This document shows, piece by piece, positions 35,584-44,352 of a stretch of 64,000 bases of DNA. Below the pieces are notes generated by a model. The model worked only from the letters and a program-made list of their open reading frames with translations, did no database searches and was not told where the DNA came from. This stretch comes from Bradyrhizobium diazoefficiens. GTDB lineage: Bacteria > Pseudomonadota > Alphaproteobacteria > Rhizobiales > Xanthobacteraceae. Position 1 is the stretch's first letter, and each line of letters starts with the position of its first letter. The DNA is taken from contig NZ_JAFCKW010000015.1 of NCBI RefSeq assembly GCF_018129965.1, positions 62,001 to 126,000 on the forward strand. Direction: 5' to 3'. A program made the position numbers and the translations under genes.

Positions 35584-36816
35584 ATGAAGCTCCCGTCCGT
35601 CACTCCCGCCGATATCCGCCGAGCGCTGCTGCTGCGCGAGGAGATCGCGCTGCTCGATCTCAGGCATGAGGCCGGCTTTGCCACCGGCCATCCGCTGTTT
35701 GCCGCCAATTTGGCGGCGGACCGGATCGCCATCGAAGCCGAGGTGCGGCTGCCGCGCAAGGACGTGGGGATCGTGCTCTATGATGGCGGCGAGGGATTGG
35801 TTGCGCCAGGTGCCGAACGCCTTGCAGCGTTGGGTTACAGCAACATCCGCGCGCTCGATGGCGGGCTGAAAGCCTGGCGCGATGCGGGCTATCAGGTGTT
35901 CGAGGACGTCAATTCCTATTCCAAGGCGTTCGGCGAACTGGTCGAGTCACGCAGGCACACGCCATCCTTCAGCGCCGACGAGGTCGCACAACTGATCGCC
36001 GACGAGGCCAACATCGCCATCCTCGATGTCCGCCGCTTCGACGAATATGCGACCATGAACATTCCAGGCTCGGTCAGCGTGCCCGGTGCGGAACTGGTGC
36101 TGCGGGCGGGGCAGGCCGCGCCCGATCCTGACACCACCATCATCGTCAATTGTGCCGGCCGCACGCGATCGATCATCGGCACCCAGTCGCTGATCAATGC
36201 CGGCGTGCCCAACAAGGTGCGGGCGCTGCGCAACGGAACGATCGGCTGGACCCTGGCCCGGCACACCCTGAATCACGGTGCCGACAGGCGCGGTGCGATC
36301 GGATCGTTCGAGGGCGGCCCGGCCAATGCCCGCGACGTGGCCTATCGCGCCGGTGTTCGCCATATCGGCGCGCGCGAGATGACAGCGCTTGCGGCGCAGG
36401 CCGATCGCACATTGTATCGCTTCGACGTGCGCGATGCGGACGAGTATGCGGCCGGCCATCTTCCGGGCTTCCGCCATTATCCGGGCGGCCAGCTTGTCCA
36501 GGAGACCGACATGGCCGCGCCCGTGCGCGGTGCCCGCATCGTCCTCACCGACGACAAGGGCGTGCGCGCCGACATGACGGCATCCTGGCTCGCGCAGATG
36601 GGCTGGGAGGTCTATGTGCTCGAAGGCGGCTACGACGGGGCGCTGGACATCGGCCCGCCGCTCCTCCTGCCCAAGCCCGACCCGGCGCACCGCTATCGCC
36701 GGCCCTATGAAGGAACCGACGTCGCCGAAGCTGCGATGCAGGCCTATCTCGACTGGGAATATGGCCTGGTCGAGCAACTCCGGCTGGACGGCACGCATGG
36801 GTTTTATGTGATTTGA
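35584..36816 (+). CDS. Three-domain rhodanese-like sulfurtransferase
   Basis: 410 residues with three rhodanese folds at about 5-115, 125-235 and 265-365. Only the middle one has the active-site cysteine (C190 in IIVNCAGRTRS). The first and third have aspartate at that place (D67 in VLYDGGEG, D323 in IVLTDDKG), so they are likely structural or regulatory. A C-terminal extension (YEGTDVAEAAMQAYLDWEYGLVEQL) follows. It may move persulfide sulfur for amino-acid or cofactor metabolism; the acceptor is unknown. It is transcribed on its own strand between the PepSY gene and serA. Confidence 0.87.
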   Translation: MKLPSVTPADIRRALLLREEIALLDLRHEAGFATGHPLFAANLAADRIAIEAEVRLPRKDVGIVLYDGGEGLVAPGAERLAALGYSNIRALDGGLKAWRDAGYQVFEDVNSYSKAFGELVESRRHTPSFSADEVAQLIADEANIAILDVRRFDEYATMNIPGSVSVPGAELVLRAGQAAPDPDTTIIVNCAGRTRSIIGTQSLINAGVPNKVRALRNGTIGWTLARHTLNHGADRRGAIGSFEGGPANARDVAYRAGVRHIGAREMTALAAQADRTLYRFDVRDADEYAAGHLPGFRHYPGGQLVQETDMAAPVRGARIVLTDDKGVRADMTASWLAQMGWEVYVLEGGYDGALDIGPPLLLPKPDPAHRYRRPYEGTDVAEAAMQAYLDWEYGLVEQLRLDGTHGFYVI

Positions 36817-36938
36817 CGCTTTGTGAGATGCCAAGCCGACCTTCCGCCCGTCATCTTCTCCCCGTATCCGAACCCTATTGTGCTGCAGCCGGTTCGCGGT
36901 CTATGAGCTGCGACAAAGCCGCAATTGATGGAGATTCC

Positions 36939-38183
36939 ATGTCACCCCCGGGCCAAAGCCCTGAGCGGAACGCGAAGGCGCTGCTGCTCGAAGGCGTCAA
37001 CGACAGCGCCGTGGACCTGTTCAGGAGCGCGGGCTTCACCAATGTCGAGCGGCTGACCAAGGCGCTTGACGGCGAGGATCTGCGGCGCGCGCTCGAGGGC
37101 GTGTCGCTGCTTGGCATCCGCTCGCGCACCCAGATCACCGACGATGTGCTCGCCGCGGCCGACCAGCTTCTCGCGGTCGGCTGCTTCAGCGTCGGCACCA
37201 ACCAGGTCGATCTGCTGGCGGCGCGCAAGCGCGGCATTCCCGTGTTCAACGCGCCGTTCTCCAACACGCGCAGCGTCGCCGAGCTCGTGATCGGCGAGAT
37301 CGTGATGCTGCTGCGGCGCATCTTCCCGCGCTCGGTGTCGGCACATGAAGGCGGCTGGGACAAGTCGGCGACCGGCAGCCGCGAGGTGCGCGGCCGCACC
37401 CTCGGCATCATCGGCTACGGCAATATCGGCTCGCAGCTCTCGACGCTGGCCGAAGCCATCGGTATGCGCGTGATCTATTACGACCGCACCGACAAGCTCC
37501 GCCACGGCAATACCGAACCGGTCGAGAAGCTCGAGGAACTGCTGGCGCTGAGCGACGTCGTCAGCCTGCACGTGCCCGAGACACCGGAGACCGCCGGCAT
37601 GATCGGCGCAAAGGAGCTGCGGGTGATGAAGCCGGGCTCGTTCCTGATCAACAACAGCCGCGGCACCGTGGTCGATCTCGACGCGCTCGCGGGAGCCTTG
37701 CGCGAGGGCCATCTGGCAGGTGCTGCCGTCGACGTGTTCCCGGTCGAGCCGTCCTCGAATTCGGATCGCTTCAAGAGCCCGCTTCAGGGCCTCGGCAACG
37801 TCATCCTCACCCCGCATATCGGCGGCTCCACCGAGGAGGCGCAGGAGCGCATCGGCGGCGAGGTCGCACGCAAGCTGGTCGACTATTTCATCACGGGTTC
37901 GACCATGGGCGCGGTGAATTTTCCGGAGGTGCAGCTGCATCTGCGCCCCGCGGGCGCGCGCTTCAGCCACGTCCATCGCAACGTGCCGGGCATGCTGCGG
38001 CGGCTCAACGAGGTCTTCCTCCAGCGCGACATCAACATCGTCGCGCAATATCTGGAAACCTCCGGCGATCTCGGCTACGTCGTGCTCGACGCGGACCTTG
38101 CGGGGCAGGATTCGGCGACGCTGCTCCAGCAGATCCGCGCCCTCGATGGCACGGTCGGTGCGCGGCTGGTGTTCGAGCACTAG
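36939..38183 (+). CDS. serA: D-3-phosphoglycerate dehydrogenase
   Basis: 414 residues, matching the ACT-containing short SerA (about 410) rather than the long type. It oxidises 3-phosphoglycerate for serine synthesis. The nucleotide-binding motif is GIIGYGNIGSQLSTLAEAIGMRVIYYD, followed by NNSRGTVVDLDAL and the catalytic TPHIGGSTEEAQ histidine. An ACT-like domain with VHRNVPGMLRRLNEVFLQRDINIVAQYL at the end is the usual serine-feedback site. The ATG at 36939 has ggaga 5 bases upstream and gives MSPPGQSPERNAKALLLEG. A hairpin after the gene is described separately. Confidence 0.93.
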   Translation: MSPPGQSPERNAKALLLEGVNDSAVDLFRSAGFTNVERLTKALDGEDLRRALEGVSLLGIRSRTQITDDVLAAADQLLAVGCFSVGTNQVDLLAARKRGIPVFNAPFSNTRSVAELVIGEIVMLLRRIFPRSVSAHEGGWDKSATGSREVRGRTLGIIGYGNIGSQLSTLAEAIGMRVIYYDRTDKLRHGNTEPVEKLEELLALSDVVSLHVPETPETAGMIGAKELRVMKPGSFLINNSRGTVVDLDALAGALREGHLAGAAVDVFPVEPSSNSDRFKSPLQGLGNVILTPHIGGSTEEAQERIGGEVARKLVDYFITGSTMGAVNFPEVQLHLRPAGARFSHVHRNVPGMLRRLNEVFLQRDINIVAQYLETSGDLGYVVLDADLAGQDSATLLQQIRALDGTVGARLVFEH

Positions 38184-38197
38184 TTTTGTTGACGGCC

Positions 38198-38230
38198 GTC
38201 AGGAGGTCGCATTGAATGCGGTCTCCTGAC
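38198..38230 (+). terminator. Long hairpin between serA and the esterase gene
   Basis: Two stacked stems, gtcaggag/ctcctgac (38198-38205, 38223-38230) and cgcatt/aatgcg (38208-38213, 38215-38220), make a 33-base near-perfect hairpin 15 bases after the serA stop. It has no T-run and ends 7 bases before the upstream ATG of the next gene, so it could also act as a translational or attenuator element. Confidence 0.5.
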
Positions 38231-38264
38231 GCACTGAATGAAAATTGAAAGCCGGGTGGAAACG

Positions 38265-39926
38265 ATGACGCTGACAAGAGCGAAGCTGTGTGCATGGCTC
38301 GTGGGCGCGGCAGCCGCGATGGGCGCGAGCAGCGCGTTCGCGGTGACGCTGGCGGGGGATGCGGATAGGGTCTGCAAGAGCCTGGTCGGCGGCGCGGATG
38401 CCGTGACAATCGACGCAGCGACGTTGCAGGCCCCATCGCCTCTTGCAATTGCCGAGCGCGGACCGACGCCATCAGGCCGTGTCACGCCCGCCAATCCCGC
38501 CTTCTGCAAGGTGCTCGGGCATATCGCCCCCGTCGATCCCAAGGCACCGCCGATCAAATTCCAGGTCAATTTGCCCGTCGAATGGAATGGCCGCTCCGTG
38601 CAATATGGCGGCGGCGGTTTCAACGGCGTCCTGATCACGGGACTTGGGCTGCCTCCGGCCTATCCCTTCGACAAGCCGTCGCCGCTCGCGCGCGGCTTCG
38701 TCACCTACGGTACCGATTCCGGTCATGAGACCAAACAAGGCGAGCCGCCGCAGGTGTTCGCGCTCAACGACGAAGCGTTCGAGAACTTTGCGCACCGCGC
38801 CTACAAGAAGGTGCGCGATGCCGCCGTTGTGCTGATGGAGCGCGCTTACGGCAAGAGGCCGGAGAAATTGTACTTCATGGGCTCGTCGGAAGGCGGCCGC
38901 GAAGGCCTCACCATGGCGCAGCGCTACCCGGATGATTTCGACGGGATCTTTGCGCGCGTGCCCGTCATCAACTGGGTCGGCCTGCAACATGCAGGCACCC
39001 GCTCGGGGCTGGCGACCATGGGCGAGGGATGGATCAATCCGGTGCAAGTCAGACTCGTGGGCGACGCGGTACGGACCGCTTGCGACAAGGCCGACGGCTC
39101 CGACGATGCGCTGGTGCAGGATCCCGTGGCCTGCAAGGCGACGTTCAAGGTCGAGACGCTGCGCTGCGCGGCCGGCCAGAGCGGCGACCAGTGCCTGACC
39201 GACGCGCAGATCAAGGCCGTCAACACGCTGCACGCCACCTATAAATTCCCGTTCGCGCTTGCCAACGATCTCGACGATTATCCGGGCTGGGGCGTATCGG
39301 GCGAGGACACGCCGGCGGTCGGCCCGACCGGCGGCTGGGTCGCGTGGTGGCTCGGCACAGCGCCGCCCGCGCAGCCGCCTGCGCCCAATAACGGCATCGC
39401 CTGGGTCTACGGCGCCGGCGGCATTCAATACGTGTTCGCGCGCGATCCCAAGCTCGACGTCACCACCTACAAGGTGGAGGACCACAAGGCCCGGCTGCTC
39501 GAAGTCTCCAACCTGATGGACTCGACCAATCCGGATCTCAGCGGCTTCCGCGCCCGCGGCGGCCGGCTCATCATGCTCGAACACATGGCGGATTACGCGC
39601 AGAGCCCCTATGCCGGCATCCGCTATTTCGAAAGCGTCGAGCGCAAGCTCGGCAAGGCCGAGACCGCCGAATTCGCGCGGCTCTACACCGCGCCCGGCGT
39701 CGACCATGTCGGCTCCGGCGCGCCGGCCAATGTCGACATGCTGGCTGTGCTGGTCGATTGGGTCGAGAAGGGCAAGGCGCCCGGCGACCTCGAGGTCACC
39801 GAGCAGAAGGTCGAGGCGCCGTCCTTCGCGGTGCTGCGCGCGATGCCGCTGTGCCGCTGGCCGTCCTGGCCGCACTACAAGTCGGGACCGGTGACCGAAG
39901 CGTCGAGCTTCGCTTGCGCGCCGTGA
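38265..39926 (+). CDS. Tannase/feruloyl esterase family protein
   Basis: 553 residues from the ATG at 38265 (a ggtgga ribosome site precedes it; the ATG at 38238 is a less likely start). A signal peptide (LCAWLVGAAAAMGASSAFA) precedes the family fold: KVLGHIAPVDPKAPPIKFQVNLP, WNGRSVQYGGGGFNG, and YFMGSSEGGREGLTMAQRYPDDFDGI with serine S208 as nucleophile. A calcium-binding-like stretch with paired cysteines (CDKADGSDDAL, CKATFKVETLRC) and the late PGVDHVGSGAP histidine also fit tannase. It likely cleaves plant phenolic esters in the periplasm or outside the cell. Confidence 0.9.
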   Translation: MTLTRAKLCAWLVGAAAAMGASSAFAVTLAGDADRVCKSLVGGADAVTIDAATLQAPSPLAIAERGPTPSGRVTPANPAFCKVLGHIAPVDPKAPPIKFQVNLPVEWNGRSVQYGGGGFNGVLITGLGLPPAYPFDKPSPLARGFVTYGTDSGHETKQGEPPQVFALNDEAFENFAHRAYKKVRDAAVVLMERAYGKRPEKLYFMGSSEGGREGLTMAQRYPDDFDGIFARVPVINWVGLQHAGTRSGLATMGEGWINPVQVRLVGDAVRTACDKADGSDDALVQDPVACKATFKVETLRCAAGQSGDQCLTDAQIKAVNTLHATYKFPFALANDLDDYPGWGVSGEDTPAVGPTGGWVAWWLGTAPPAQPPAPNNGIAWVYGAGGIQYVFARDPKLDVTTYKVEDHKARLLEVSNLMDSTNPDLSGFRARGGRLIMLEHMADYAQSPYAGIRYFESVERKLGKAETAEFARLYTAPGVDHVGSGAPANVDMLAVLVDWVEKGKAPGDLEVTEQKVEAPSFAVLRAMPLCRWPSWPHYKSGPVTEASSFACAP

Positions 39927-39979
39927 GGAAAGGCGCGCGCTTGGCCCCATGCGCGGGGCGAGCGGCGGCCCGTCGGTAG

Positions 39980-40114
39980 TACGTTGGCTTGACAGAGATC
40001 AACGCGGCGTTGACGGAAGGGTTCACCAGCGCGGAGATCGACATCGTGGCGCGCTGGCTGACGAGCATTCAGGACAAGTTTCCGAGAGATTTTTCGAAAG
40101 ATCCAGAGGACTGA
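39980..40114 (+). pseudogene. Remnant of a MarR-family regulator (C-terminal end)
   Basis: The 199-base gap before the enoyl-CoA hydratase reads, in the frame from 39980 to the TGA at 40112-40114, as LTEINAALTEGFTSAEIDIV then ARWLTSIQDKFPRD. This is the typical dimerisation-helix end of a MarR protein. A TAG at 39977-39979 in the same frame and the lack of any DNA-binding domain upstream show it is a fragment. MarR regulators often precede CoA-pathway genes, which fits an eroded local regulator. The family call is by pattern only. Confidence 0.5.
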
Positions 40115-40125
40115 AGGAGATACCC

Positions 40126-40896
40126 ATGACCGAGCATGTCCGGATCGAGAACAACGGCGGAATTCTCACGCTCACTTTGGCGCGCCCCGACAAGAAGAAC
40201 GCGCTGACGGACGCGATGTACGGCAAGCTCGCCGACGCCATCGAATCCGCCGAGTTCGATCCCTCGGCCCGCGTGATCCTGATCCGCGGCGAGGGCGACA
40301 TGTTCACGGCCGGCAACGACGTCGGCGAGTTCGCGGCCGTCGCGGCCGGCAAATCCGAGGGCAGCCGCAACGTCATTCGTTTCATCCAGTCGCTGGCGCG
40401 CTGCACGCGGCCGCTGGTCGCAGCCGTGCGGGGCCGCGCCGTCGGTGTCGGCACCACCATGCTGCTGCACTGCGACCTCGTGGTGCTCGCCGACAATGCG
40501 CAATTGTCGACGCCCTTCGTCAGTTTGGCGCTGGTGCCCGAGGCGGCCTCCAGCCTGCTGATGCCGGCCCGCATCGGCTATGCCCGCGCCTACGAGATGT
40601 TCGCGCTCGGCGAGACCGTGCCGGCCAAGTCAGCGCTCGAATGGGGCCTTGCCAACCGCGTGGTGCCGCTGGACACGCTCGATGCCGAGGCGCTTGCGCT
40701 GGCCGAGCGGCTTGCCCGCCAGCCGGCCGGCGCGCTGACCGCCACCAAGAAGCTGATGCGCAATAGCGAGGTGCTGCTCGCGCAGATGCAGGAGGAAGGC
40801 CAGCACTTTGCCCAGCGTCTGCGCACGGCCGAGGCGCGCGAGGCATTCACTGCTTTTGCCGAGCGCCGTCCGCCCGACTTCACGAGGGTCGCTTAG
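40126..40896 (+). CDS. Enoyl-CoA hydratase/isomerase family protein
   Basis: 256 residues with ribosome site aaggag 8 bases before the ATG at 40126. Crotonase fold: ILTLTLARPDKKNALTDAMYGKLADAI, then GDMFTAGNDVGEFA (oxyanion-hole strand), RPLVAAVRGRAVGVGTTMLLHCDLVVLADNAQLSTPFVSLALVPEAASSLLMP, and a conserved C-terminal helix set. A catalytic-type glutamate is seen in LVPEAASS, but one of the two usual glutamates is not obvious, so isomerase or another crotonase activity is possible. It is alone on its strand after the MarR remnant. Confidence 0.9.
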   Translation: MTEHVRIENNGGILTLTLARPDKKNALTDAMYGKLADAIESAEFDPSARVILIRGEGDMFTAGNDVGEFAAVAAGKSEGSRNVIRFIQSLARCTRPLVAAVRGRAVGVGTTMLLHCDLVVLADNAQLSTPFVSLALVPEAASSLLMPARIGYARAYEMFALGETVPAKSALEWGLANRVVPLDTLDAEALALAERLARQPAGALTATKKLMRNSEVLLAQMQEEGQHFAQRLRTAEAREAFTAFAERRPPDFTRVA

Positions 40897-41014
40897 CGGC
40901 AGGGGGCGCCCGAATTCGTGCAGGCTCGAGCGTCCCGGTTCATCCAAATCCTTAACGGATCATTGGCATGTCGCAGTGCAAGGTGGCCACTCCCGAGAGT
41001 AGGCCTCCGGATCC

Positions 41015-43096
41015 ATGGCAATCCTTAAGAAATCAGTAAGCTCGCTTCTCCTGACCTTGATGGCTCTGCTGGCGGCTGGCGCGCTCGCGTCCACGGCAAT
41101 CCAGATGGTCGGGGCTTTGGGTCGCTACAGCGACAGTCTCGAGACCGCACGGCTGGCGGCTGCCGACAAGGCAATCTTCCAGGGCGTCGTATCCTTGCGC
41201 AGCAATCGCGGCGATGCCCAGAGCGCGTTGCTCGGCGAGGATGACGCCAGCGCCAAGCTCGGCCGGGCGGAGAAGGCGGAACAGGCCAGCTACGAGGCGA
41301 TCGGCGCCGCGCTGGGGACCGTCGATTTCGCCCGCCGCGACGAACTCGCCGGCACCCTGAAGCAGCGCTGGGACGAAGCCGCGCCCAAGTTCCAGTTGTT
41401 CTACGACGAGGCCAGACGTCCGCGCGCCGAGCGCAAGGTGGAACCGACCAACCCCTGGTACGACGCCGTCACCAAGGTCATCGACACGGCGAACCTCGCC
41501 TCCACCGCGGTCTCGAACCGCGCATGGATGAACGATCCCTACATCGCCCGCATGATCCAGGTTCGCCGCCTCGCCTGGCAGGTCCGCGACCGCTATGGCA
41601 GCCAATGCTCCACGTTGCGCCCGAACGTGAATGCCAGCAAGCCGCTCGACGAGGCCCAGAAGCAGACCGTCGGAGGTTGGAACGGCTCGATTGCGGCCGC
41701 ATGGTCCGGGATGGACGAATTGCTGGCGGCGCCCGACGTCACCTCGGAACTGGCCACGGTCGCGAAGGAGGCTCGGACCAGGACCGACGGGGCTCTGAAG
41801 CAAATCGGAGAGCTCGCCAGGACCTTCGACGGCAGCGGCAAGCCCGCGATACCCGCATCGGAGTGGAATACGCTCTGCCAGTCGCCGTTCCCCTTCATCG
41901 TCGCGGTCGCGACCAAGGCGCTTGATCAGTCGATCGCGCGCGCCGAATCCGTGCAGGCCAAGGCGCTTACCAATCTTGTCGTGCAGTCGATCGCATTTCT
42001 GCTGGCGCTCGCCGTCACGCTGGCCGGCGTGTATGTGGTGCGCAAGCGCCTGATGCGCCCGGTGCGCGCCATCCTCGATGCCATTGCCCGGATGGGCGCT
42101 CGCGACTACGCGACGCCGGTTCTGCAATCGAATTACCCCGACGAGTTCGGCACCATGGCCGCCGCGCTCGAAAGCCTGCGCGAAAGCGCGGCGACCGCGG
42201 AGCGCCTCGGACAGGAGCGCGAATCGCAGCAGGCCATGCAGCTTGCCCGCTCCGGCACCGTCGATGCGGCCTGCCGCAGTTTTGACGAGACCGTGCAGGC
42301 GGTGATCCACAGCGTTGCCGCATCGGCCAGGGAGCTCGATGCCACCGCGACCGACGTGCGCACGCTGGTCTCGGAATCGAGCAGCCAGACCGCGGCGGTC
42401 TCCAACGCGGCGGAGCAGGCCACCAACAATCTCGAGACCATCGCGGCCGCGACCGAAGAACTATCGGCCTCCGTCAGCGAGATCTCTGCGCAGGTGCAGT
42501 CCAGCGCCCGTGAGGCCCGCGAAGCCGTGGCCCAGGTCGAGCAGACCAACGCGACCGTCGAGATCCTCGACCAGACCGCGAGCCGCATCGGCGAGGTCGT
42601 GAAGATGATTCATGCCATCGCCGGCCAGACCAATTTGCTGGCGCTGAACGCGACGATCGAAGCTGCGCGCGCCGGAGAGGCGGGCCGCGGCTTCGCGGTG
42701 GTCGCGAGCGAGGTCAAGAACCTCGCGTCCCAGACCGCAAACGCAACGGAAGAGATTTCGCGGCAGGTCGAGGAAATCCAGGGGGCGACGGGTCAGGCCG
42801 TGGCCGCGATTCGTTCCATCGGCGGCGCCATCAGCGGCATCGACGAGAAGATGACCGCGATTGCGGCGGCCGTGGAAGAGCAGCGCGCGGCAACCACCGA
42901 GATCTCGCGCAACTTCCAGCAGGCCGCGCAAGGCACCCGCAAGGTCACCGATACGATCGGCGGTGTCGCCAAGCTCAATCAGGAGACCGGCAACGCCGGC
43001 ACGGTGCTGACCGACTCCGTGAAGAAGATGTCGGCGGACGCCGACCGTCTCCGCACCGCGGTCGAGGGCTTCCTTGGCGCGGTGAAGACGGCCTGA
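41015..43096 (+). CDS. Methyl-accepting chemotaxis protein
   Basis: 693 residues. Membrane helix 1 is near residues 8-32 (SLLLTLMALLAAGALASTAIQMV). A long periplasmic helical sensor (about 35-310) contains a Cys near RYGSQCSTL and another near WNTLCQSP. Helix 2 is about 320-342 (LVVQSIAFLLALAVTLAGVYVV), followed by HAMP (KRLMRPVRAILDAIARM). The cytoplasmic hairpin carries the invariant QTNLLALNATIEAARAGEAG and RGFAVVASEVKNLASQ. The C-terminus lacks a CheR-docking pentapeptide. The two sensor cysteines may form a disulfide. The ligand is unknown and no che genes are next to it. Confidence 0.95.
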   Translation: MAILKKSVSSLLLTLMALLAAGALASTAIQMVGALGRYSDSLETARLAAADKAIFQGVVSLRSNRGDAQSALLGEDDASAKLGRAEKAEQASYEAIGAALGTVDFARRDELAGTLKQRWDEAAPKFQLFYDEARRPRAERKVEPTNPWYDAVTKVIDTANLASTAVSNRAWMNDPYIARMIQVRRLAWQVRDRYGSQCSTLRPNVNASKPLDEAQKQTVGGWNGSIAAAWSGMDELLAAPDVTSELATVAKEARTRTDGALKQIGELARTFDGSGKPAIPASEWNTLCQSPFPFIVAVATKALDQSIARAESVQAKALTNLVVQSIAFLLALAVTLAGVYVVRKRLMRPVRAILDAIARMGARDYATPVLQSNYPDEFGTMAAALESLRESAATAERLGQERESQQAMQLARSGTVDAACRSFDETVQAVIHSVAASARELDATATDVRTLVSESSSQTAAVSNAAEQATNNLETIAAATEELSASVSEISAQVQSSAREAREAVAQVEQTNATVEILDQTASRIGEVVKMIHAIAGQTNLLALNATIEAARAGEAGRGFAVVASEVKNLASQTANATEEISRQVEEIQGATGQAVAAIRSIGGAISGIDEKMTAIAAAVEEQRAATTEISRNFQQAAQGTRKVTDTIGGVAKLNQETGNAGTVLTDSVKKMSADADRLRTAVEGFLGAVKTA

Positions 43097-43219
43097 CGCG
43101 CTATCCTCCATTCCCACGGCGCGCTGGCCGGCATTGCCGCCGAACCGCGCGACGGCTAGATCTCTGACGCGGCGCCAGCGCGGCGACAAACGATGAGAAC
43201 ATCAGGGATGGAGAGTTCG

Positions 43220-44158
43220 ATGCCGGTCACCCCACACAAGGCCCAGCGCCCCTATCGCGGCGTGTTCCCGGTCGTTCCCACCATCTTCGACCAACGCGGC
43301 GCGCTCGACCTCGAAGGCCAGCGCCGCTGCGTCGATTTCATGATCGATGCCGGCTCGCATGGTCTCTGCATCCTCGCCAATTTCTCCGAGCAGTTCGTGC
43401 TCACCGACGCCGAGCGCGAGACCGTGATGCATGCCGTGCTGGAACATGTCGCCGGCCGCGTCCCCGTGATCGTCACCACCACCCATTTCAGTTCGGCGGT
43501 ATGCGCTGCGCGCAGCAAGCAGGCCGAAGCGGCCGGTGCAGCCATGGTGATGGTGATGCCGCCCTATCACGGTGCGACCTTTCGCGTGCCCGAGAAAGGC
43601 ATCGTCGAGTTCTTCAAGGTCCTGTCCGATGCGATCACCATTCCGGTCATGATCCAGGACGCCCCGGTGGCCGGCACGCCGCTATCGGTCGAGTTGCTGG
43701 CTCGGCTGTCGCGCGATCTCCCCAATATCCGCTATTTCAAGATCGAGGTCGCAGGCGCGGCAGCGAAGCTGCGAAGCCTGATCGAGGCGGGCGGCAGCAG
43801 CATCGAGGGGCCGTGGGACGGCGAGGAGGCGATCACGCTGCTCGCCGATCTGGATGCCGGTGCCACCGGCGCCATGACCGGTGGCGGCTATCCGGATGGC
43901 ATCCGCCAGATCATCGACCCCTATTTCGCCGGCAAGCGCGAGGAGGCGAAAGCCGCCTACGAGCGCTGGCTGCCGCTGATCAACTATGAAAACCGTCAAT
44001 GCGGCCTGATCGCCTGCAAGGTCATGATGCAGGCTGGCGGCATCATCAAGTCGGATACCGTCCGCCACCCGCTCCAGCCGCTGCATCCGGCAACGCGGGC
44101 CGGGTTGCTGGAACTGGCGAGGGAACGCGATGCGCTGGCGCTGAGATGGGGGAAGTAG
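43220..44158 (+). CDS. DapA-family aldolase-like protein with an altered active site
   Basis: 312 residues from the ATG at 43220 (ggagag 5 bases before; the ATGs at 43193 and 43208 are less likely). It has the DHDPS fold (YRGVFPVVPTIFDQRGALDLEGQRRCVDFMIDAG), but GLCILANFSEQFVLTD stands where GTTGE is usual, and PVMIQDAPVAGTP replaces the canonical YNVP, so the catalytic tyrosine is a glutamine. The lysine in IRYFKIEVAG remains. This matches a subgroup of DapA-like proteins of unknown or dehydratase-type function. It is not the DapA of lysine synthesis. Confidence 0.83.
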   Translation: MPVTPHKAQRPYRGVFPVVPTIFDQRGALDLEGQRRCVDFMIDAGSHGLCILANFSEQFVLTDAERETVMHAVLEHVAGRVPVIVTTTHFSSAVCAARSKQAEAAGAAMVMVMPPYHGATFRVPEKGIVEFFKVLSDAITIPVMIQDAPVAGTPLSVELLARLSRDLPNIRYFKIEVAGAAAKLRSLIEAGGSSIEGPWDGEEAITLLADLDAGATGAMTGGGYPDGIRQIIDPYFAGKREEAKAAYERWLPLINYENRQCGLIACKVMMQAGGIIKSDTVRHPLQPLHPATRAGLLELARERDALALRWGK

Positions 44159-44188
44159 CGCCAAAGACTCCACCGTCGCTAGATATCT

Positions 44189-44326
44189 CCGCTGTCGTCC
44201 CGGGGCGCGCAAAGCGCGAGCCCGGGACCCATAACCACAGGGAGTGGTTTTCGGGCAAGCTGGTCACTCCGAGTCTTCGCCAAACGACATCTTGTGGCTA
44301 TGGGTCCCGGCCTTCGCCGGGACGAC
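44189..44326. repeat. Long inverted repeat, family A copy 3
   Basis: Left half 44189-44239 (ccgctgtcgtcccgggg ... ataaccacag) and right half about 44293-44326 (tgtggctatgggtcccgg ... gggacgacac) match the elements at 3251 and 4139 almost base for base. It lies between convergent genes. Confidence 0.75.
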
Positions 44327-44352
44327 ACCGAGTGTGACGCGTGAGCTTTCGC

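Noticed and set aside
36813..36938. Extension of serA upstream to 36813.
   Set aside because: The extra 42 residues are not SerA-like and overlap the rhodanese stop; the ATG at 36939 has a ribosome site and the family N-terminus.
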